Positions 15,583 through 23,235 are shown, counted from the first letter of the stretch. The stretch is 44,800 nucleotides of DNA from JBASNZ01 sp049657775 (GCA_049657775.1 JBASNZ010000048.1:1-44800), one strand, 5' to 3'. Made by a program: numbers and translations. Notes: generated from the sequence alone by a model not told the origin.

Positions 15583-15905
15583 GTGAAGGCTGTCGTGGTG
15601 TACGAGTCGCTGCGGGGTAGCACAAGGGCCATCCACCCGATATGTCGCACCCGTCGGTACTCTCGTGGCTCGAGCGGGTACCGAAAGGAACGGCCGCGAT
15701 CGCGGGGTTCGAGACGCGGATCTGGTGGTCTCCCGGCAGTTCGGCCAAGAAGATCGCCGAGATGCGCCAGGCAGTCGGCTACCTTAAGATCGCCGCGCGG
15801 GAGCGGTTCTCGGTGACCGGCTACCACGGACCGCTCAAGGATGGCGAACTCGAGCGCGCGGAGGCGTGGGGAGCAACGCTCACCACGGCAGCCCGTCGGG
15901 CGTGA
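15583..15905 (+). pseudogene. Flavodoxin-family pseudogene with internal deletion and frame change
   Basis: A GTG at 15583, preceded by GAGGGG, opens VKAVVVYESLRGSTRAI, the first strand and phosphate-binding loop of a flavodoxin. From about 15636 the homology jumps to the second half in another frame: HPSVLSWLERVPKG, FETRIWWSPGSSAKKIAEM, FSVTGYHGPLKDGELERAEA and the stop at 15903-15905. The residues between the phosphate loop and the late HP...WLERL block, roughly 75-80 in a whole protein, are missing. The junction near 15633 changes frame, so no functional flavodoxin can be made. A single deletion explains everything seen. Confidence 0.8.
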
Positions 15906-15949
15906 GCGAGAAGTCTGGATACCGTCGAATGACGGAGCAGGAGGACAGG

Positions 15950-16423
15950 ATGAGCGATCAGACCGTAGCGGAGATCATTGCGCAGGCGCTTGGATGGGAG
16001 GAGGCGCACGTCTCCTTCGATAGGGCAACGGCGGAGGTTCCATTCCACCTGCAGGGTGAGCGACCCCCCGGGCTTCACCATTCGCCCTGGGAGCTGCTCG
16101 AGCACATCAGGATCACACAGCGCGACATCTTGGAGTTCTGCGTGAACGAGGCCTACACGGAGCTCGCATGGCCCGCAGAGTACTGGCCGTCGGTGCCCGG
16201 GCCCGACCGGCCGGACGCATGGGGCGAGAGCGTCGCGATGGTGAAGCGCGATCTCGAAGTCCTGCGCTCGGTCGTGCTCGAGCACGCGGACGACCTGCTG
16301 TGGCCGGTCGCGGGGGGCACGGGACAGACGCTGCTGCGCGAGGTGCTCCTTGCGCTCGACCACATGGCATACCAGATCGGCCAGCTCGTGATAGTGCGAC
16401 AGCTTCTGGGTATCTGGGGCTGA
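15950..16423 (+). CDS. DinB family protein
   Basis: 157 residues, a normal size for the DinB four-helix-bundle superfamily. The metal-site pattern appears as the early LHHSPWELLEHIRITQRDIL (His at about 48-49, His about 56) and the late ALDHMAYQIGQLV (His about 138), where three histidines would bind a divalent metal. Members include thiol-dependent transferases and damage-induced proteins; the activity here is unknown. The ATG at 15950 has GGAGG about 5 nt upstream. It begins 44 nt after the flavodoxin remnant. A promoter for the next gene overlaps its stop codon. Confidence 0.82.
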   Translation: MSDQTVAEIIAQALGWEEAHVSFDRATAEVPFHLQGERPPGLHHSPWELLEHIRITQRDILEFCVNEAYTELAWPAEYWPSVPGPDRPDAWGESVAMVKRDLEVLRSVVLEHADDLLWPVAGGTGQTLLREVLLALDHMAYQIGQLVIVRQLLGIWG

Positions 16424-16449
16424 CGCGCGGCCGCGGCCTCGCGTACAAT
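16420..16449 (+). promoter_or_regulatory. Probable promoter of the isocitrate dehydrogenase gene
   Basis: CTGACG (16420-16425) and TACAAT (16444-16449) are spaced by 18 bp and lie about 55 bp upstream of the ATG. The -35 element overlaps the dinB-family stop codon. Confidence 0.5.
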
Positions 16450-16503
16450 CGCACGTGCGCTCGGCGGGCGCTGTGACCCGCCCCGACACAGCAGGAGGCC
16501 GAC

Positions 16504-17592
16504 ATGGCTCAGCACACCGTTACCCTCATCCCCGGGGATGGCATCGGCCCCGAGATCACGACCGCGATGCGGCGAGTGGTCGAGGGGGCCGACGTTGCTA
16601 TCGAGTGGGAGGTCGCCGACGCCGGCGAGCACGTCATGGCCGAGTTCGGCACCCCGCTCCCGGAGCACGTGATCGAAGCGGTCCGCAGGAACAAGGTGGC
16701 CATCAAGGGCCCCGTGACGACACCCGTGGGCACCGGCTTCCGCAGCGTCAACGTTGCGCTTCGCAAGGAACTGGACCTGTACGTCAACTTGCGACCGGCA
16801 TTCTCCATCCCCGGCACCGGCGCTCGCTACGAGGACATCGATATCGTCATCGTGCGCGAGAACACCGAGGACCTGTACGCGGGCATCGAGTTTGAGATGG
16901 GTGCTCCCGAGACGGCCGAGCTCATCAAGTTCTGCGCCGATAAGGGCGCCGGGACGATCCGTCCCGACTCGGGCATCTCGCTCAAGCCCATCTCGGTGAC
17001 CGGCTCGGAGCGGATCGTTCGCTACGCCTTTGAGTACGCGCTGGCCAACGGCCGCAAGAAGGTCACGGCGGTGCACAAGGCCAACATCCTCAAGTACTCC
17101 GACGGGCTGTACTTGGACGTGGCCCGCAAGGTTGCGGCCGAGTACGAAGGCCGCATCGAGTTCGAGGACCGCATCGTGGACATGACGTGCATGGGTCTCG
17201 TGCTCTATCCGGAGACCTTCGACGTGCTCGTGCTCCCCAACCTCTATGGCGACATCGTCTCCGACCTTGCAGCCGGCCTTATCGGCGGCCTCGGCATGGC
17301 GCCGGGCGCGAACATCGGCGCCGACTGCGCCGTCTTCGAGCCGGTTCACGGCAGCGCGCCCAAGTACGCTGGAAAGGATATGGCCAACCCCACGGCCGAG
17401 ATCCTCACCGCAGTGCTCATGCTGCAGCACCTGGGAGAGCACGACGCGGCCGCAAAGATCCTGGCCGGCGTGCGGAGCGTGCTGGCCGAGGGCGTGAACG
17501 TCACCTACGACATCAAGCGCACCAACACCGGCTCCACCGAAGGTTGCGTGGGCACGCAGGCATACGCCGACGCGATCATCGCGACGTTCTAG
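16504..17592 (+). CDS. Isocitrate dehydrogenase (short form; cofactor motif looks NADP-type)
   Basis: 362 residues of the isocitrate/isopropylmalate dehydrogenase family. It opens with LIPGDGIGPEI and carries the isocitrate-binding SVNVALRKELDLYVNLRP (Ser and Arg residues at about 80-100). Also visible are the catalytic Tyr in VRENTEDLYAG, the Lys in AVHKANI, and metal-binding aspartates in NLYGDIVSDLAAGLIGG. It therefore oxidises isocitrate to 2-oxoglutarate. The short length is typical of NAD-type enzymes, yet K287-Y288 and Y335/R339 match the four residues that set NADP preference in E. coli Icd (K344, Y345, Y391, R395). AGGAGG lies before the ATG. It differs clearly from the LeuB at 34.5 kb. 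Confidence 0.85.
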   Translation: MAQHTVTLIPGDGIGPEITTAMRRVVEGADVAIEWEVADAGEHVMAEFGTPLPEHVIEAVRRNKVAIKGPVTTPVGTGFRSVNVALRKELDLYVNLRPAFSIPGTGARYEDIDIVIVRENTEDLYAGIEFEMGAPETAELIKFCADKGAGTIRPDSGISLKPISVTGSERIVRYAFEYALANGRKKVTAVHKANILKYSDGLYLDVARKVAAEYEGRIEFEDRIVDMTCMGLVLYPETFDVLVLPNLYGDIVSDLAAGLIGGLGMAPGANIGADCAVFEPVHGSAPKYAGKDMANPTAEILTAVLMLQHLGEHDAAAKILAGVRSVLAEGVNVTYDIKRTNTGSTEGCVGTQAYADAIIATF

Positions 17593-17613
17593 GCACCCGG
17601 GCGGTACACCGAG

Positions 17614-18816
17614 GTGGACGAGCAGATCCGCGCGAACGAACCGATGGACACCGCCGAGTGGGCGGCTATCGAGCGACGCCGCAAACGGGTACTCGTTGGC
17701 GCCATCATCGCGGTCGCGCTGCTGCTTGTTGGCGCCGGTGTGGCCGCGGCGCTACTGCTGGGTACGGGTGGCGCCTCGGATGGGGCCGCGCCGACCGAGC
17801 GTGTATCCGAGACGAGCGGGAGCATAGCGGCGACGAGTGGTGCTGTAGCGACGGCGAGCGTGGATGCCAGCGCATCGGGTCACGCGACCGCACCTGCAGG
17901 GCCAGGCGTGACGCCTCCGCCCGCCATGACCGCACCCGTCGGCGTGTGCATGGTGGCGTACCGGCGTAGCGGATGGGTGTGCGTGGCCAAGCCCGACGGT
18001 TCGGGCGAGGCCCAGCTGCTCAAGTCGCCCGAGGGTATGTTCTCACTTTCGCCGGACGCCGGCACGCTCGCGGTGGTCGATGCGGGCACGGACACGCTCT
18101 CGCTCGTGGACTTGAAGATCCTCAAGGTCACCGAGGTAGGCGGGGCAGCACAGGACACGCCCGCGTGGGGGCCCGACTCCAAATGGCTGGTGTACACGAT
18201 GACCGTGAGCGGCGCGCCTCAGGTACGTCGTGTCAACCGCGACGGCAGCGGGGCTGCCAAGCTCTTTGACGGGCAGGACCCCGCAGTGTCGCCGCAAGGT
18301 GATGTGATCGTGGGTCGCACGCCGCTTGGCGCAGGCAGTGCGCTCGTCGCGTGGACGAAGGCCGGCGTTGAACGCTATGCGATCCCGGAGCAGGTGACAG
18401 ACGTCGCGACCGACGGCGGTAACCTGTACTTCGTTCAGATGGGCAGCCAGGCAACGGCCGCTACCCTGCGCCGTATGGACCTGGGAGGCCACGGGAACAC
18501 GGTGCTGCGCGACAGCGCCGGCGCCGCCCGGCCGATCTCGTACCACGACCTGTGTATCTCGGCCGACGGTACGTACCTGTCGTTTGCCGAGTGGGGGGAC
18601 GACGGCTACTCGCGCCTGTTCTCGATGACGACAGGCGCGGTGAACAAGGTGACCTCGCTCTCGATCCGCCGCGATGACTACCCGCTCTGTTGGGGGTGCG
18701 ACGGACGTCTGTACTTCATCGAGGGTAACGCGCTGCAGGGCGAGGCGACACGTCTGATGGCGGTGCGGCCCGACGGACTCGGCCGGGGCACCCTTGTGGA
18801 GGGCGCAACGCGCTAG
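17614..18816 (+). CDS. Membrane-anchored beta-propeller protein
   Basis: 400 residues. The N-terminal 25 residues are cytoplasmic and charged (AAIERRRKR). A single membrane helix follows (about 29-52, VLVGAIIAVALLLVGAGV), then a Ser/Thr/Ala-rich linker to about residue 105. The rest is a TolB/WD40-like propeller, with repeats such as GMFSLSPDAGTLAVVDAGT, DTPAWGPDSKWLVYTM and YHDLCISADGTYLSFAEWG. It should face outside the cell. The start is a GTG with only a weak site, and an in-frame ATG follows at 17644. It begins 21 nt after the isocitrate dehydrogenase gene and its stop overlaps the converging acuC-like gene by 4 nt. Function unknown. Confidence 0.65.
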   Translation: MDEQIRANEPMDTAEWAAIERRRKRVLVGAIIAVALLLVGAGVAAALLLGTGGASDGAAPTERVSETSGSIAATSGAVATASVDASASGHATAPAGPGVTPPPAMTAPVGVCMVAYRRSGWVCVAKPDGSGEAQLLKSPEGMFSLSPDAGTLAVVDAGTDTLSLVDLKILKVTEVGGAAQDTPAWGPDSKWLVYTMTVSGAPQVRRVNRDGSGAAKLFDGQDPAVSPQGDVIVGRTPLGAGSALVAWTKAGVERYAIPEQVTDVATDGGNLYFVQMGSQATAATLRRMDLGGHGNTVLRDSAGAARPISYHDLCISADGTYLSFAEWGDDGYSRLFSMTTGAVNKVTSLSIRRDDYPLCWGCDGRLYFIEGNALQGEATRLMAVRPDGLGRGTLVEGATR

Positions 18817-19811
18817 CTCTCATCGGTCAGCGTGTCGGGGATCTCGCGCTCCAGGAGCGACATCGCCAGCATCGTCCATGCCCGCGGCACGATGCGCTCC
18901 CAGGCGTACCCGCCGCCACCGTGCGCGACCATCCGCCCCGCGGTGAGTTCGGTCGAGAGCGCAGCCAGGCGCACGACGAGGTCGCGGTAACCGGTCAGCG
19001 TCAGCCCGAGCGTGGTGAGCGGGTCATACCTGTGGGCGTCGGCGCCGTTCTGCGTCACCAGGAGGTCCGGCGCAAACTCGCGGACGGCCGGAGCGATCAG
19101 CCCGTCGAACGCCGAGAGGTACTGCGCGTCACCGGCCTGGGGGTTCATAGGGACGTTGAGCGCGCTTCCCGGCGCATCCGGCCCGCCGCGCTCGTCGTCG
19201 AAGCCGGTACCCGGGAAGAGGTAGCGTCCCGACTCGTGGATCGACACCGTGAGCACGCGAGGGTCGTCCCAGAACGCTTCTTGCACGCCGTCGCCGTGGT
19301 GCGCATCGATGTCGATGTACGCGATCCTGAGCGTCGGGTCGCGCTTGAGCGCCCACGCGATGCCGACAGCGGGGTCGTTGTACACGCAGAAACCGGCAGC
19401 ACGGTCGCGATGCGCGTGATGCAGGCCTCCCGCGATGTTGAACGCGCGGTCCGTGCGGTCGTCGAGCACCGCGCGCATGGCGGCGATGGCGCCCCCCGCT
19501 ACCAGCGCGGACGCCTCGTGCATGCCCGCGAACACCGGGGTGTCGCCGGGTCCCAGACCGCGGCGAGGCACGAACCCGCCGGGGTCCTCCGACGCGGCAC
19601 GCACATCGGTGATGTATGCCGCATCGTGAACGAGCAGGAGCTGCTCATCAGACGCTTCGCGGGGTTCCAGCAGCTCCATCCCGCCCTCGCCGATCAGGCC
19701 GTGACGCCGCATGAGCGCGATCGACCGTGTGACGCGTTCGGGCCGAAGCGGGTGCGCGGGCCCCAGGTCGTACCCGGCGAGATGATCGCTGTAGACGAGC
19801 GAGACGCGCAT
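18813..19811 (-). CDS. AcuC-type histone deacetylase family protein
   Basis: 332 residues of the arginase/deacetylase fold, Zn-dependent. Hallmarks: HPLRPERV near residue 20, GGLHHAHRDRAAGFCVYND with the catalytic His pair near 128, DIDAHHGDGVQEAF with Asp and His zinc ligands near 166, the second zinc Asp in NGADAHRYDPL near 256, and GGGGYA near 297. Bacterial AcuC removes acetyl groups from acetyl-CoA synthetase and other proteins; that is the likely role, though polyamine deacetylation cannot be excluded. GGGGAGGG lies just before the ATG. It is alone on the minus strand, and its 3' end overlaps the propeller gene by 4 nt. Confidence 0.88.
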   Translation of the reverse strand: MRVSLVYSDHLAGYDLGPAHPLRPERVTRSIALMRRHGLIGEGGMELLEPREASDEQLLLVHDAAYITDVRAASEDPGGFVPRRGLGPGDTPVFAGMHEASALVAGGAIAAMRAVLDDRTDRAFNIAGGLHHAHRDRAAGFCVYNDPAVGIAWALKRDPTLRIAYIDIDAHHGDGVQEAFWDDPRVLTVSIHESGRYLFPGTGFDDERGGPDAPGSALNVPMNPQAGDAQYLSAFDGLIAPAVREFAPDLLVTQNGADAHRYDPLTTLGLTLTGYRDLVVRLAALSTELTAGRMVAHGGGGYAWERIVPRAWTMLAMSLLEREIPDTLTDES

Positions 19812-19865
19812 GTGCCCTCCCCGAAGCTCACAGAGAAGATACCCGCGAATGGAATCCCGAGCGCG

Positions 19866-19905
19866 TTGTCGGATGTCAGCGATGGGGTATACACTGCGTA
19901 TACAC
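19866..19905 (+). promoter_or_regulatory. Toxin-antitoxin promoter with tandem repeats
   Basis: GTATACAC (19887-19894), TGC, GTATACAC (19898-19905) is a direct repeat with an 11-bp period. Each copy also contains the palindrome GTATAC. TATACA (19888-19893) can serve as -10 with TTGTCG (19866-19871) as -35, spacer 16 bp. AbrB-type antitoxins bind such repeats to repress their own operon. Confidence 0.5.
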
Positions 19906-19921
19906 GTCTTTAGGAGCCGGT

Positions 19922-20197
19922 ATGAGAGTCAAGGTACGCAGGGTGGGCAACAGCCTCACTGTGACCATCCCGAGTGATGTCGTGATGGAGATGGGCATCA
20001 CCGAGGACACGGACATGAATGTGTTCGTGCAGGAGGGCAGCGTCGTCATCGAGCCCGTGACCTCGCGCTGGGACAGGCTGGTTGCAGGAGTGCGCGCGCA
20101 GGCTGCGGCACGTGGCGTCAACGAAAAGGATGTCACTGAGGCAATCGCGGATCTTCGTCCGCGGGATGATAACGACAGCACGTCGACCAAGCCCTGA
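19922..20197 (+). CDS. AbrB/MazE-type antitoxin
   Basis: 91 residues. The N-terminal half is a swapped-hairpin AbrB/MazE DNA-binding domain (VRRVGNSLTVTIPSDVVMEM, then VFVQEGSVVIEPV). The C-terminal half is charged and would wrap around the toxin. AGGAG lies 5 nt upstream of the ATG. The stop is 2 nt before the PIN-domain gene, the normal antitoxin-first order. Tandem GTATACAC repeats overlap the promoter and are the likely self-operator. Confidence 0.88.
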   Translation: MRVKVRRVGNSLTVTIPSDVVMEMGITEDTDMNVFVQEGSVVIEPVTSRWDRLVAGVRAQAAARGVNEKDVTEAIADLRPRDDNDSTSTKP

Positions 20198-20199
20198 GC

Positions 20200-20616
20200 A
20201 TGGTCGCGCCCCGCGTGTTCATCGACACCAACGTACTGGTGTCTGCGGTGCTCTTTGGAGGACCGCCCGCAGCGGTGGTCGACGCCGCCCGAACGGGAGC
20301 CCTCCACGCGGCTGTCTCGCTGCACGTGCTGGGTGAATTCCGCGATGTGCTCGCCCGGCCTCGCTTTGGTGTGGAACCCGAAGTGGCCGACATGCTCGCC
20401 GAGGAGATTGCCAGCTTCTGCGAGGTGATGCCCATTGAACGGTCGCAGGCTCGGTGGGGGCCCGATCCCGATGACGATCCGGTCATCGAGGCCGCGCTAA
20501 TGTTTCGGGCGACTGCCATCGTCACCGGCGACGCGCACCTGCTCGGCGTTCGGGTGTCGGGTTTGGTGACCCTCACGCCCGCACCGGCCGTCGAGCGGTG
20601 GTCGCTCCAGCGGTGA
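20200..20616 (+). CDS. PIN-domain toxin (putative PIN family, TIGR00305-like)
   Basis: 138 residues. The acidic residues of the PIN nuclease site are present: D9 in VFIDTNVLVSAV, E46 in GEFRDVLARP, D92-D93 in GPDPDDDPVIEAAL and D111 in IVTGDAHLL. PIN toxins cut RNA in a metal-dependent way, usually tRNA, rRNA or mRNA. The target here is unknown. It follows the AbrB-like antitoxin by 2 nt and probably relies on translational coupling, as its own ribosome binding site is weak. All key residues are intact, so it should be active. Confidence 0.88.
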   Translation: MVAPRVFIDTNVLVSAVLFGGPPAAVVDAARTGALHAAVSLHVLGEFRDVLARPRFGVEPEVADMLAEEIASFCEVMPIERSQARWGPDPDDDPVIEAALMFRATAIVTGDAHLLGVRVSGLVTLTPAPAVERWSLQR

Positions 20617-20656
20617 GCCATGTCACATGGCGGCTCGATTGCTCGCAGCGGTTCGA

Positions 20657-20673
20657 CCCCCGGCTTCCGGGGG
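20657..20673 (+). terminator. GC hairpin after the toxin gene
   Basis: CCCCCGG CTT CCGGGGG is a perfect 7-bp stem with a 3-nt loop, 41 bp after the PIN stop. No T-run follows, so termination is uncertain. Confidence 0.4.
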
Positions 20674-20761
20674 GCATAGTGATAATCGGCGAGACGGGCG
20701 GCGCGCGCTGCCGAGCGTTTCCCAGGTGCGGACAGGGGGTCTGCGGCGGGAGGGGGCAATT

Positions 20762-21646
20762 GTGAGCGGCTGGCGCTCTTCGTTCGCAATCGCACTGAGT
20801 CTGTGTCTGGTTGTGGGACCTACATCTGCCCGAGCGGATGATGCCAACCCTCGTGAGTATGCGGTGCTCTACGGCGGCAATATGGATGATGCAGACGCGC
20901 ACGCGTTCTCAGCTCTGCTGTACAACCTCGGGGGGTCTCACACCTGGACGGGTGCAACCCAATGGTCATACGCGGGGGATCAACGCGACGTCAACCACGG
21001 GGATCTCACGAATGGCTGGGCAGGCGTGGACCCGTATCTGCCTGGTAACAAGGCCGACTTACTCTACTATTCTGGGCATGGCTTCCCCAATGGAATCCGG
21101 TTTTTCGATCCGTCTGTGATCGGGGATCCAGATCGTGAAGAGGACCAGAACAATCTGCCCGACAACATCGGACCGCAAGAGGCCCCGCGTGATTGAGGGA
21201 ACTGGGTACGAGCCGGAGCGGATCAACTGGGAGATCGGCAGCGACTACACGGGCACGTACCGGACGAGCTCTCGGTGGAACGATGACGTCGAGTGGGTGT
21301 TCCTGGCCGCAAGACGGAACGAGTGCGGACGGCGTGACGGTTGTGTTGAGCTCGAACGGGGTTTCGGGGTACAGGAGGCAGTGGCGGGCGATCTCGGGCA
21401 GACAGGACGGCGCCGGACTCGCAGCATGCGTCACTGCCGAAGAGGCGTTGCAGGTACTCGTCGACGAGGGGGAGCGCCGTATGGGCCTTCCGCCGGAGGT
21501 AGAGATCACCGACATCGATCTCGTGTACTACAGCATGGGGCCGGATCGCTCTCAGGGCACGATGTTCCCGGCGTGGCGAATCTGCCTGGACGGTTTCGGC
21601 CAACTTCTACGTGAACGCTGTCACGGGGAGGCCGATGAATGAGTAG
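20762..21646 (+). pseudogene. Secreted caspase/gingipain-like protein, broken by three frameshifts
   Basis: GTG at 20762 follows GGGAGGGGG and opens a signal peptide (hydrophobic SFAIALSLCLVVGP, cut near TSARA). The first frame gives YAVLYGGNMDDADAHAF and LLYYSGHGFPNGIRFF (SGHG at residues 104-107), like caspase-fold peptidases of the DUF6345/C25 kind. It stops at 21196. Homologous-looking sequence then continues in the next frame (GYEPERINWEIG, WNDDVEWVFLAA) and again in the third (VEITDIDLVYY, MFPAWRICLDG). It finally returns to the first frame as NFYVNAVTGRPMNE with a stop at 21644-21646. Each step equals one extra base; candidates are the C-run at 21183-21186 and the GG before 21600. The expected LAAC catalytic Cys is absent. 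The gene is dead, or the assembly carries errors. Confidence 0.65.
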
Positions 21647-22667
21647 GACTGTTGGCAGCGCGCGGACGACACGTGTCGCCGGAGTCGCCGCAATGCTGTT
21701 GGTCCTGGCCTTCAGCGGGGTGCCGGGATGCGAGTCTGACGGCCTCTGGCCGCGGGAGGCGACACTGGTAGAGTCCGTCAGGATGGCTGGCGCCGCCCGG
21801 CTTCCCGGCAGCGAGGCTCTCGACGGGAAGGCGGTGTTCCTGCGCCGCACACAGGAGCAATCTGCGGAAACCTCGGGGGCCGTGACGCTCAAGGAGTACG
21901 AAGAGGTCGTCTTGATCAACCCTAGGGATCCGTCAGACCGTGAGGTCGTGTGTCGGATCAGAGGGAAAGTCGAAGACGTCAGGTGTGTCGAGTCGTCTGA
22001 GGCATCCGCGCAAGCCATCGCGGTGCTCTGGCGGACATCAGGTGGCGCGCCTGCCGCGTATGCCCTGCTCGTGCGCAGCGCCGATGGCAAGTGGGAGAGT
22101 GTATGGTCCCAGGTTCAGGGCGAGGAAGCGGCCTTCGCGATTCGGGCCCGGGGTTTTGCCGATGGCAACGCTGAGAGCGGGCCCAGCCTGTGGGTCGTTG
22201 TCGATGCCGATGCGTCACCGAGCAGGGCCTCCTGGCAGTCGCTGCGAGTCGGTTTGGACGGCAGCACGGATCAAAGGGGTCTTGCAGGATCGCAGTGGAA
22301 GAGTGTCGACTACCTCTGTACGTACCTCGACGATGGGCGGCTGCAGACCGCATTCCGATGCGAGGCGGAGGGGAAAGAGGGACTCCTCGTTACAGACTCA
22401 GCGACCGGCGTGCTTCGCGAGATCAAGATAGATGGGCGCCCGCTTCTGGTCGTCGGGCGGGAAGGAGGCTCACCCAGTGTTCTCGTTCGTCCGACCCAGA
22501 CGGTCCACACTGGTATTCGAATTGTCTCGATGCGCGACACCGATGACGTTCGCGTGCTTGAGGGTGTTGATGGGTGGTGGGCCGGGCTGATGTCCGGCAC
22601 GGATCACGGCTCCGAGGTCATCGCGCTCGTCGACCTGCATTCGACGGATGGCGAGGTGGCCGAGTGA
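21639..22667 (+). CDS. Putative lipoprotein, probably truncated by a frameshift
   Basis: 342 residues, not recognised. A signal sequence (AGVAAMLLVLAFSG) ends in VPGC, an acceptable lipobox with Cys at residue 31, so it should be anchored on the outer face of the membrane. The remainder alternates short strands (VVLINPRDPSDREVVCRI, YALLVRSADGKWESVWS), suggesting a propeller or beta-rich sensor domain. The ATG overlaps the stop of the caspase-like pseudogene by 8 nt (ATGAGTAG), so they once formed one operon. The reading stops at 22667, but similar beta-rich sequence continues at once in the next frame, so this is probably the N-terminal part of a longer protein of about 413 residues. Confidence 0.6.
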   Translation: MSRTVGSARTTRVAGVAAMLLVLAFSGVPGCESDGLWPREATLVESVRMAGAARLPGSEALDGKAVFLRRTQEQSAETSGAVTLKEYEEVVLINPRDPSDREVVCRIRGKVEDVRCVESSEASAQAIAVLWRTSGGAPAAYALLVRSADGKWESVWSQVQGEEAAFAIRARGFADGNAESGPSLWVVVDADASPSRASWQSLRVGLDGSTDQRGLAGSQWKSVDYLCTYLDDGRLQTAFRCEAEGKEGLLVTDSATGVLREIKIDGRPLLVVGREGGSPSVLVRPTQTVHTGIRIVSMRDTDDVRVLEGVDGWWAGLMSGTDHGSEVIALVDLHSTDGEVAE

Positions 22668-22879
22668 GAGTCTGGACCCTCTCGGTGGCTGATGGGGAGA
22701 TCGGGGAGGCGCAAGAAGCCGTTTCCCCTTGGAAGGTGCACTACCACGGAGGCGGAATCAGCTCGGTCGATGGCGTGTTCGCTCAGCCAGGGAGCGGCCG
22801 CAGCCTGGTAGTCGGGCTTCGACTGGAGTCGGAGTCGGCCATCGCGATCGTTCCGATCGAACCCAGAGCGGGTCGGTGA
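22664..22879 (+). pseudogene. C-terminal continuation of the lipoprotein in a shifted frame
   Basis: 71 codons starting GTG at 22664 (VRVWTLSVADGEIGEAQEA, ending IVPIEPRAGR). The style matches the upstream lipoprotein and supplies the missing last strands, so a single-base shift between about 22650 and 22666 is the simplest reading. The alternative is a separate small gene: GTG overlaps the upstream TGA as GTGA, with GAGGTGG about 5 nt before it. I favour the frameshift because the piece has no fold of its own and the neighbouring gene is also shifted. Confidence 0.5.
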
Positions 22880-22906
22880 CGCATGTCGCGAACCCGCACA
22901 ACCCGT

Positions 22907-22936
22907 TTGCCCTGCCCGTCTCTCCTCGGCTATACT
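22907..22936 (+). promoter_or_regulatory. Promoter of the ilv/leu cluster
   Basis: TTGCCC (22907-22912) and TATACT (22931-22936) with an 18-bp spacer lie about 25 bp before the T-box. Transcription should start near 22943. A perfect 12-bp palindrome TCCCATATGGGA (22947-22958) sits at the predicted start of the RNA and could be an operator. Confidence 0.6.
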
Positions 22937-22960
22937 GCGGCTTCAATCCCATATGGGAAT

Positions 22961-23235
22961 GGCGACGACGGGGAGTAGTAGAGGCCAATCCTCGCACCAG
23001 AGAGCCGGGGATGGTGTGAACCCGGCGCAGGACGCTTCGAACCTGGCCCCCGAGCCGCCCGGAAGAACGAACTGGCGCAACACACATGCGGACGACCTTC
23101 GCTGAGCGCCAGGACAAGTAGGCCGGGTCGGTGGCATCCGTTACCTGCCGCATGAGAGGGCGCACGCCTTGCGCGTGCGTCAAACGGGGTGGTACCGCGG
23201 GAGCGCAGCTCTCGTCCCTGGTCGGGACGACGCAC
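22961..23235 (+). ncRNA. T-box riboswitch, probable tRNA-Leu (CUG) specifier
   Basis: Canonical parts appear in order. The stem I base is GGCG plus CGGGG pairing with CCCCCG and CGCC. The specifier bulge has AGUAGUA at 22974-22980, and the distal hairpin is CCGGG-GATGGTGTGAA-CCCGG (23005-23025). GAA (23039-23041) then precedes the candidate specifier CUG (23043-23045). Stem II is CTGGCGC/GCGCCAG (23072-23112) and stem III CGCACGC/GCGTGCG (23161-23179). The T-box GGGGTGGTACCGCGG follows at 23186-23200. CGTCCC-TGGTC-GGGACG (23213-23229) would compete with the antiterminator. The specifier is assigned by analogy with glyQS (GAA-N-specifier-purine). Leucine fits the downstream ilvD and leu genes. 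No strong U-run follows, so the output may be translational. Confidence 0.85.

Noticed and set aside
20651..20673. GTTCGA followed by a GC hairpin, resembling a tRNA T-arm
   Set aside because: No acceptor, D-arm or anticodon arm can be folded around it.
20762..21646. Programmed frameshifting in the caspase-like gene
   Set aside because: Three shifts would be needed, there is no slippery heptamer with a pseudoknot, and a key cysteine is missing; decay or sequence error is simpler.
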